Shown piece by piece: positions 58,685 to 64,000 of a stretch of DNA of 64,000 bases. Position 1 is the first letter of the stretch, and the number at the start of each line of letters is the position of its first letter. This DNA comes from Heliocidaris erythrogramma (taxonomy: Eukaryota; Echinodermata; Echinoidea; Camarodonta; Echinometridae). Position numbers and translations under genes: made by a program. The stretch lies in assembly GCA_025617745.1 (NCBI GenBank), contig CM046869.1, forward strand, positions 18,988,994 to 19,052,993, given 5' to 3'. Under the pieces are notes generated by a model that did no database searches, was not told the origin of the DNA, and worked only from the letters and a program-made list of their open reading frames with translations.

Positions 58685-60445
58685 ACTGTCAAAGATATAT
58701 TACGTAAGCATGGAAATATTGCTACCCCAGAAAAGTTCACTCATGAAGGAAAAGAATTTACTTCACCAAGAGATATTGCAAATGCATTTAACAGCTATTT
58801 TACTAATGTTGGTACAAATCAAGCAAAGCTAATAGATACAAATGGTACCAATTTTAGGAATTATTTACACAATTCATCCCAATTTTCTATCTTCTTCAGG
58901 CCAGCTAACTATCTAGAAATCTTCAATGTAGTATGTTTGCTCAAGAATAGTCACTCATGTGGCCATGATGAATTAAGCACATCCCTGTTAAAGCAGATTA
59001 TTGGCTCAATTATAACCCCAGTTGTACACATTTGTAATCTCTCATTGTCGACAGGAGTGTTTCCTTCTAGTTTCAAACTAGCCAAAGTGATCCCGATTCA
59101 TAAGAAAGATGATACAAAGTTCATCTCTAATTATAGACCTATTTCAGTATTACCTAGCTTGTCTAAAACTTTAGAGAGAATTGTTTATAATAGGCTTTAT
59201 GAATTTTTGGATAATCACAAGTACCTAAATTCTGAACAATATGGATTTAGGCGATGTCATTCTACCGACCTTGCATTGTTAAAATTTTACGACCGTGTGT
59301 CAACTGCCCTAGCAGCTCGGGAGCATGTGGTTGGCGTATTTATGGATCTCAGTAAAGCCTTTGATACACTTGATCACTCTATTCTTCTTTCTAAATTGGA
59401 GCACTATGGAATAAGAGGTATTGCGTTACAGTGGTTTTCAAATTATTTATCTATGAGAAGCCAATATACCCACTGCAATTGTACAAATTCAGATGTTACT
59501 TTTCTAAAATGTGGCGTCCCCCAAGGATCTATTCTAGGTCCGCTATTATTTCTCATCTACATTAATGATATTTGTGATGTTTCCGCAGATTTGCATTATA
59601 CTTTATTTGCGGATGATACAAGTGTCTTCTTGTCACATTGTAATATCCAAACGCTTGAACAAAAACTGAACTCAGAACTGCCAAAGTTGACATTATGGTT
59701 CAGGAGTAACTTGCTCTCTCTAAATATAGGAAAAACCAATTTTATTCATTTTCAGGGAAGGAAATCTACAGGCAACAAACAATTAAATATTGAGGTGGAT
59801 GGTATAGAGTTAGAGCGAAAGACATGTACAAAGTTCCTTGGTGTGTATATCAATCAGAAGCTTGATTGGAGTGACCATGTGGCTCACATTGTTACCCCGA
59901 TTTCTCGAAACATAGGTGTATTGTACAGGGTTAAATGTTTTGTTGATAGAATTTTATTGATATTATACAATACTCTTATACTACCATACATTTCATATTG
60001 CAATGTACTTTGGGCTACATCCAAGGTTTTAACTAACAATATCCTTCTCCTGCAAAAGAAAGCCATTCGCATATGTACTGGTTCTGGTCCCCGAGACCAC
60101 ACAAAGCCTTTATTTGTTAAGTTGAAGTGCCTGAAGGTCGATGATATAAACTACCTGCAAACCGCCTTATTCATGTTTCGTTTTAATGCCAAACTTTTGC
60201 CCGACTCATTTTCTTCTATGTTTCAGCATAACAGCACCATTCACTCCTATCCCACCAGGCAGGCATCAAACATACATTTAGTCAATCCCCGCACAGCATT
60301 AGCACATAAATCAATCAGACATAGCGGTCCAGATATTTGGAATTCTCTTCCGCAAAATATCCGTAATTTGCAAACCCCACATTCGTTTAAAATGGCCGTA
60401 AAGCAAATTCTCCTTTTAAAGATGCATGAATTCCAAGGTACATAA
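58685..60445 (+). CDS. 5'-truncated non-LTR retrotransposon ORF2 with reverse transcriptase
   Basis: The frame is open from just after TAA 58682-58684, about 586 codons; the first Met is not the biological start. It opens with a linker typical of this group (AFNSYFTNVG) and then the reverse transcriptase: YRPISVLP, EQYGFRRCHSTDLAL, FMDLSKAFDT (catalytic Asp at about 59345), CGVPQGSILGPLLFLIYIND, and FADD (59612-59617). The thumb region includes LGVYINQKLDW. The C-terminus has YPTRQA...GPDIWNSLP. This pattern is that of the Jockey/CR1 assemblage; I cannot name the clade. The endonuclease domain is missing, as expected from 5' truncation. No internal stop, so the copy is fairly young. Confidence 0.85.
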   Translation, partial: TVKDILRKHGNIATPEKFTHEGKEFTSPRDIANAFNSYFTNVGTNQAKLIDTNGTNFRNYLHNSSQFSIFFRPANYLEIFNVVCLLKNSHSCGHDELSTSLLKQIIGSIITPVVHICNLSLSTGVFPSSFKLAKVIPIHKKDDTKFISNYRPISVLPSLSKTLERIVYNRLYEFLDNHKYLNSEQYGFRRCHSTDLALLKFYDRVSTALAAREHVVGVFMDLSKAFDTLDHSILLSKLEHYGIRGIALQWFSNYLSMRSQYTHCNCTNSDVTFLKCGVPQGSILGPLLFLIYINDICDVSADLHYTLFADDTSVFLSHCNIQTLEQKLNSELPKLTLWFRSNLLSLNIGKTNFIHFQGRKSTGNKQLNIEVDGIELERKTCTKFLGVYINQKLDWSDHVAHIVTPISRNIGVLYRVKCFVDRILLILYNTLILPYISYCNVLWATSKVLTNNILLLQKKAIRICTGSGPRDHTKPLFVKLKCLKVDDINYLQTALFMFRFNAKLLPDSFSSMFQHNSTIHSYPTRQASNIHLVNPRTALAHKSIRHSGPDIWNSLPQNIRNLQTPHSFKMAVKQILLLKMHEFQGT

Positions 60446-60973
60446 TTCAAAGGATGCTTTTATTTACGTTTACATTGTAATCGATGTTCTATGTATTGTA
60501 CTTTACTATTACTTACTCATCGAAGACTTGATATATTATTTGTCAACATTAGGGCGCCCCTTCATCTCTCTGATTCCTATTTTCTGCTTCTCTTTCCCTT
60601 GTAAATAAACTCTCTCTTCTTTTTTTCTATTCATATTTTTGTTGGTTTTTTTATTCTATGTTATTCTGTAAATAAAGTTTGTTGTTAGTGTCATCATTAG
60701 TTATTTTAATTTTATATGTATTATTTACAAAATGGAAAGGTATTGCAATGCTTCAAGCTTTAGCTTATATTGCCATACCTCTGCATGTTACTACGTTATC
60801 CATATATTGTACCTGTATTATGATCATATTTGCCTTTTAATTCTGTTATTGAGTTACTCATACTTATTCTCATTTTTTTTTTTTTTTTTTTTTTGTCATA
60901 ATGATCATTCTATGCAATACCATGTACCATGCAGAAATAATAATAAATAAATAAATAAATAAATAAAATAAAT
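60446..60973 (+). mobile_element. 3' untranslated region and A-rich tail of the non-LTR element
   Basis: About 500 bp follow the stop, with AATAAA at 60604 and 60671 and a T20 run at 60873-60893. It ends in an AATAATAAATAAATAAAT tail (about 60935-60973). The element interrupts a degenerate (CAATCA)-like tract seen on both sides. Confidence 0.6.
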
Positions 60974-61250
60974 TAAGGAATCAATTATTCTACCAACCAT
61001 TCAGCCAATCAACAAATGAGCAGGCAACCCACCAGCCAACCAACCAATTAGTCAATCAAGCAATCGTACAAGTAACATGCATGACAGAGGTAAACAACTA
61101 ATTGATTAATTCAATCAGTCAATCAGGCCCAACTAAAAAAAGGCAAGAAAGTAACCAATTAAATAATTAATAAAATATTATAGCTATCAATCCACTACCC
61201 AATAAAGCAGCAGTCACTCATTATTCCAGTATCAATCATACATCCACTCT
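60974..61250. repeat. Degenerate CAATCAA/CCAACC simple tract
   Basis: Irregular repeats such as GCCAACCAACCAATTAGTCA continue the pattern found at about 58655-58685 before the LINE. The LINE probably split one tract. Confidence 0.5.
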
Positions 61251-61534
61251 TACATCCAAATAACACAAACATCCATTTCTTCATAGTCATTTGAAATATA
61301 CAGCGTACACACACAAAAAAAACAGAAGTAATATCATTTTAAACAAAATTTAATATCTATTATCATAGAATTTCTTGACAACTTGTTTTTTCTTACAAAA
61401 TAACGCTACAACATGCATATTGTACATACAAATAGAAAGCATATATAATCAACCTTGTAACTCATACCGGGAACTCGTATAATCAAGCCTCATTAGAATA
61501 AGATCAGAATGGTCCATGCATACATTTTAAGCCG

Positions 61535-61608
61535 TCGGCTACTGAGTGCTTAAATTCCCATAGCGTTAGTACAGGGACCACAGGTTCCCATAAACAATGG
61601 GTTAACAG
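61535..61608. repeat. Short repeat, copy 2 (partner at 58487-58562)
   Basis: See the partner copy. The two copies sit on either side of the LINE insertion. Confidence 0.5.
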
Positions 61609-62155
61609 ATATGCCATAGTTTAAATGAATGTCAAAGAAGTTGGACTGAAATATAAAGAAGTCAACAAAGATAGACCAAAAATATCCTTTCATGGAAAAT
61701 AATTGAAAAAAAATAATTGAAAGATTATGTGGAGCTGTGAGATACATGTATATCCAGGAAATCCTAATAATCTAAGCATTAGATGGATTTCAATAACTAG
61801 CTTGAAAGTACCGGTAGTCATTTAAAAGTTTGAGGAATGAAGCAATGAAACACAATGATACTGATGTACAAGATATCCCTTTTCAAAACAGTGTTATCTT
61901 TTACTTTGCAGCATATATTTTCAAATTATTCAGAATTCAAGGTAGAAGAACATTGTCGTTTGCATTTTTAAAAGTAAAAATAACAATCATACATCAAAAT
62001 AAGTGGATTAAGATAAATGGAATTGTCAGTCATATGGCCAGTACTAGGCCCAGTCTTCAGGCTTCAAAAATTGCAAATATTGGATATCATATGAGGGCAA
62101 TGTACCAATGCAGGAATTCCATATTACATGTAGGCAGCCTACCATTACTCTTTAC

Positions 62156-62769
62156 TAAGCCTGAGTCGAATCGATTGGTTAGCCGGTGTTCGATCGAAGA
62201 CATCGAATCCCGAATACGTTTTGGCAAATTCGGTGCATCGATTTGTAGTCCGCCAGATTTTTGACTACCGTAGCCACCATGAAAAAATCAAATAAAAAAA
62301 GAAACTCTGTAACGTACAGCATATATACTAGCAGAGAACGTGAAGGCGACTTCAAAGTTCAAACTGTTGGCTAACTTTCGCTAATTCGCTCGCGCAGGAC
62401 TTCGCGCTGTACCTGTGCTTTCTCTATGGAAAAATCGTTTTGTCGTTACGAACTGAAGTTTACGATAATTTTCTTGCACTCTCTCTAGACATACGGACTA
62501 GAAACTTAAGATTTTGGCTCGTCCGCTCACTCCGCTGTGATTTTTACTAGCCATTGGCTAGCGGGCTATCGTTAATTTCGAGCAGCGAGAGCCCATACAA
62601 CATATGCCCGCGATGCCAGCGGACCGGTCACCGGTGCATGGTGCATGCACTGCGTGCAACTGTGTGCAACTCTGTTTTCACCGCACATCATTTATCGATT
62701 AACCGGTATTCGATCGAATCAAAGCCGTCGAATCCCGGTTTATGAAATATTCGATATGACTCAGGCTTA
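62156..62769. mobile_element. hAT-like MITE with 12-bp TIR and 8-bp target duplication
   Basis: The ends TAAGCCTGAGTC (62156-62167) and GACTCAGGCTTA (62758-62769) are perfect inverted repeats. Outside them is CTCTTTAC on both sides (62148-62155 and 62770-62777), and 8-bp duplications are the hAT hallmark. Subterminal GATCGAAT and CCGG motifs are shared by both ends. 614 bp, no transposase. Confidence 0.8.
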
Positions 62770-62777
62770 CTCTTTAC

Positions 62778-63940
62778 ATCAATTTAATTTTAGATTTGGA
62801 AGGGGCATGATTATCAAGTGCAACTTTGCAGAAAAAAAAAAAAGAAAAAAAAAAAACCCCAGGATAAATGGCAGCCCTGTTACATTTAAACTGAAATACA
62901 GGCAAAGTCAGAGGCATGATCACTTCCATCCAGCAACCATGCTCTTGCTCTACTAGTTAATCCAATCACGAACATGTGATTCAGGGTTCCCAAAGAAATT
63001 TGAGAATCATCAAATTCCATGATTTGCCATGAGTGACTTTCCATTCACCATTTTGGGTTGCAGCATCCAAGCAGATTACAAATATCATTCAGTGAGTGAT
63101 ATACATTATTTCACGTTTGTGATGGAAGGCTGCCATAGCCACACAAGTCAAGGCCTACAAGCATGATCGATTTCCATGAATGTGTGAGATTTTTAAAATT
63201 TTCCATGACTTTCCAGACTTTCCCATGACCGTGTGAACCTTGTGATTCCAAAAGCACATCATATTCTTGAATTCTCCAAATGATGATGACTGGAACATCC
63301 TGAACAGCATCTGCCATCTAGGATCCAACAATTTTCCAGGTCTTTCGCTCAGTGGCTTCAAGATCAAAGAGTGATATTCTGGGATTTCTGCACTTGTTTT
63401 TGTAGATGAACAGAGAATCAGACCAGCTGTCATCAATGGAAAAGATGTAGATTATTGTAAATGATCCTTGAAAAGCAAATTCTATTCATCCGTCATCTTT
63501 CGTATTAAACTATTATTGTAGATTCTACCTCTCAGCAATCTTTCCATGTAAATTACAGCAACAAGCTTCAACTGAAGTTTGAACAGAGCTTACTTTAGTT
63601 TAGAGGGACTGCAAGTCTAAGACCTAGGCCCCTAGACCATAATCAATTTTCGTTTATCCATGTTCATGTGCTGGACATACTTTTCAATATTCATGTCGAT
63701 CATAATTCAGTCTGACTAGGTCCGCAGCCTGCTACTTAATACTTATGCTAGGCCTGCTAGCAGACATGGCAGAAATCAGATCCATCCACATGTCCACTCC
63801 TGCCAATGTCATGTCTCTGAGTCTGCAGCTAGTTCATGAACAGGTCTTCAGAGCAGAGTCAAAATAAAAATGTAGGTCTAGTTGGACTTTGGATGATCAT
63901 TCACCACCTCTAAATTCTCCAATTCGACTTGACGTGGATG
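62778..63940. other. Non-coding stretch with TTCCATGACTTTCC-type motifs
   Basis: Around 63000-63240, phrases such as TTTCCATGAATGTG, TTCCATGACTTTCC and TTTCCCATGACC recur irregularly, which suggests an old repeat. Minus-strand ORFs over 63111-63436 have no family signature. Confidence 0.4.
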
Positions 63941-64000
63941 GAACAGGCCTGGGATCGAACCCAATTCGTGTGCGAATTCTCTCATCTCGAGTCCTCGCGT
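63940..64000 (-). repeat. Partial tRNA-like SINE head at the window edge
   Basis: On the minus strand a B box GGTTCGATCC lies at 63952-63961, preceded by GAATTCGCACACGAATT. The A box would be near or beyond the window end. Confidence 0.4.

Noticed and set aside
61830-62264. 144-codon plus-strand ORF
   Set aside because: No family signature, begins at a non-ATG codon, and its end runs into the hAT-like MITE.
1-64000. CRISPR array, rRNA gene, prokaryotic operon
   Set aside because: No direct repeats with spacers, no rRNA motifs, and spliceosomal introns identify the DNA as eukaryotic.

Overview
The window looks like an AT-rich nuclear contig from a marine invertebrate deuterostome, probably an echinoderm. 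That guess rests on overall style: spliceosomal introns, long AT-rich non-coding tracts, dense short interspersed repeats, many microsatellites, and a CsRn1-like Ty3 retrotransposon. No marker gene settles the taxon.

Region 1 to 16.1 kb (minus strand) carries the 5' part of one very large gene. Exon 1 (14488-15985 coding) encodes a signal peptide, a very short ectodomain, one membrane helix and a long cytoplasmic tail. Exon 2 (12617-12897) encodes an Arg/Ser-rich stretch. Exon 3 enters at 11941 and stays open to base 1, so it is at least 11.9 kb long. The three exons join in frame, giving at least 4,573 residues before the window ends. Exon 3 has two tandem repeat systems. Its first 2.4 kb (about 9.55-11.94 kb) alternates an 'IGVIKL' motif with a Trp-centred helical motif of the type 'QPELSW..hh..I..E.E'. 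Its last 6.6 kb is a Ser/Thr/Asn/Gln-rich array in which 'DGSSNTSPLP' and 'FSAPVFSPP' recur, including a nearly identical in-frame 1,755-bp tandem duplication. I do not recognise this protein. A CpG-rich block near 40.3 kb, with a good minus-strand splice donor at 39991, may be its promoter and untranslated first exon; this is an inference.

At 55.6 kb on the plus strand is a small intronless ORF (175 codons). It aligns to a single unit of the giant gene's Ser/Thr/Asn array, including shared 'TQYESTTV', 'NT.S...D..Q' and 'DF..Q' signatures. The two genes are about 40 kb apart and on opposite strands. This pair is the best candidate in the window for something undescribed.

The rest is mobile and repetitive DNA. 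A complete, young Ty3-type LTR element (42195-47843, minus) has a CHCC Gag finger, a tRNA-Trp primer site, intact Gag and Pol, and a GGGAAAC slippery heptamer with a possible pseudoknot at the gag/pol overlap. It sits inside an older palindromic Tc1/mariner-like element (41376-47937). A 5'-truncated non-LTR retrotransposon with reverse transcriptase lies at 58685-60973. Small elements include a 179-bp SINE whose head resembles 7SL RNA/Alu and which has a perfect 12-bp target duplication (31471-31673), tRNA-derived SINEs, a fold-back element with two opposed tRNA-like heads inside intron 1 of the giant gene, a TTAA-flanked MITE, an 8-bp-TSD hAT-like MITE, and several inverted-repeat clusters. 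From about 32.5 to 39.9 kb I see no gene.
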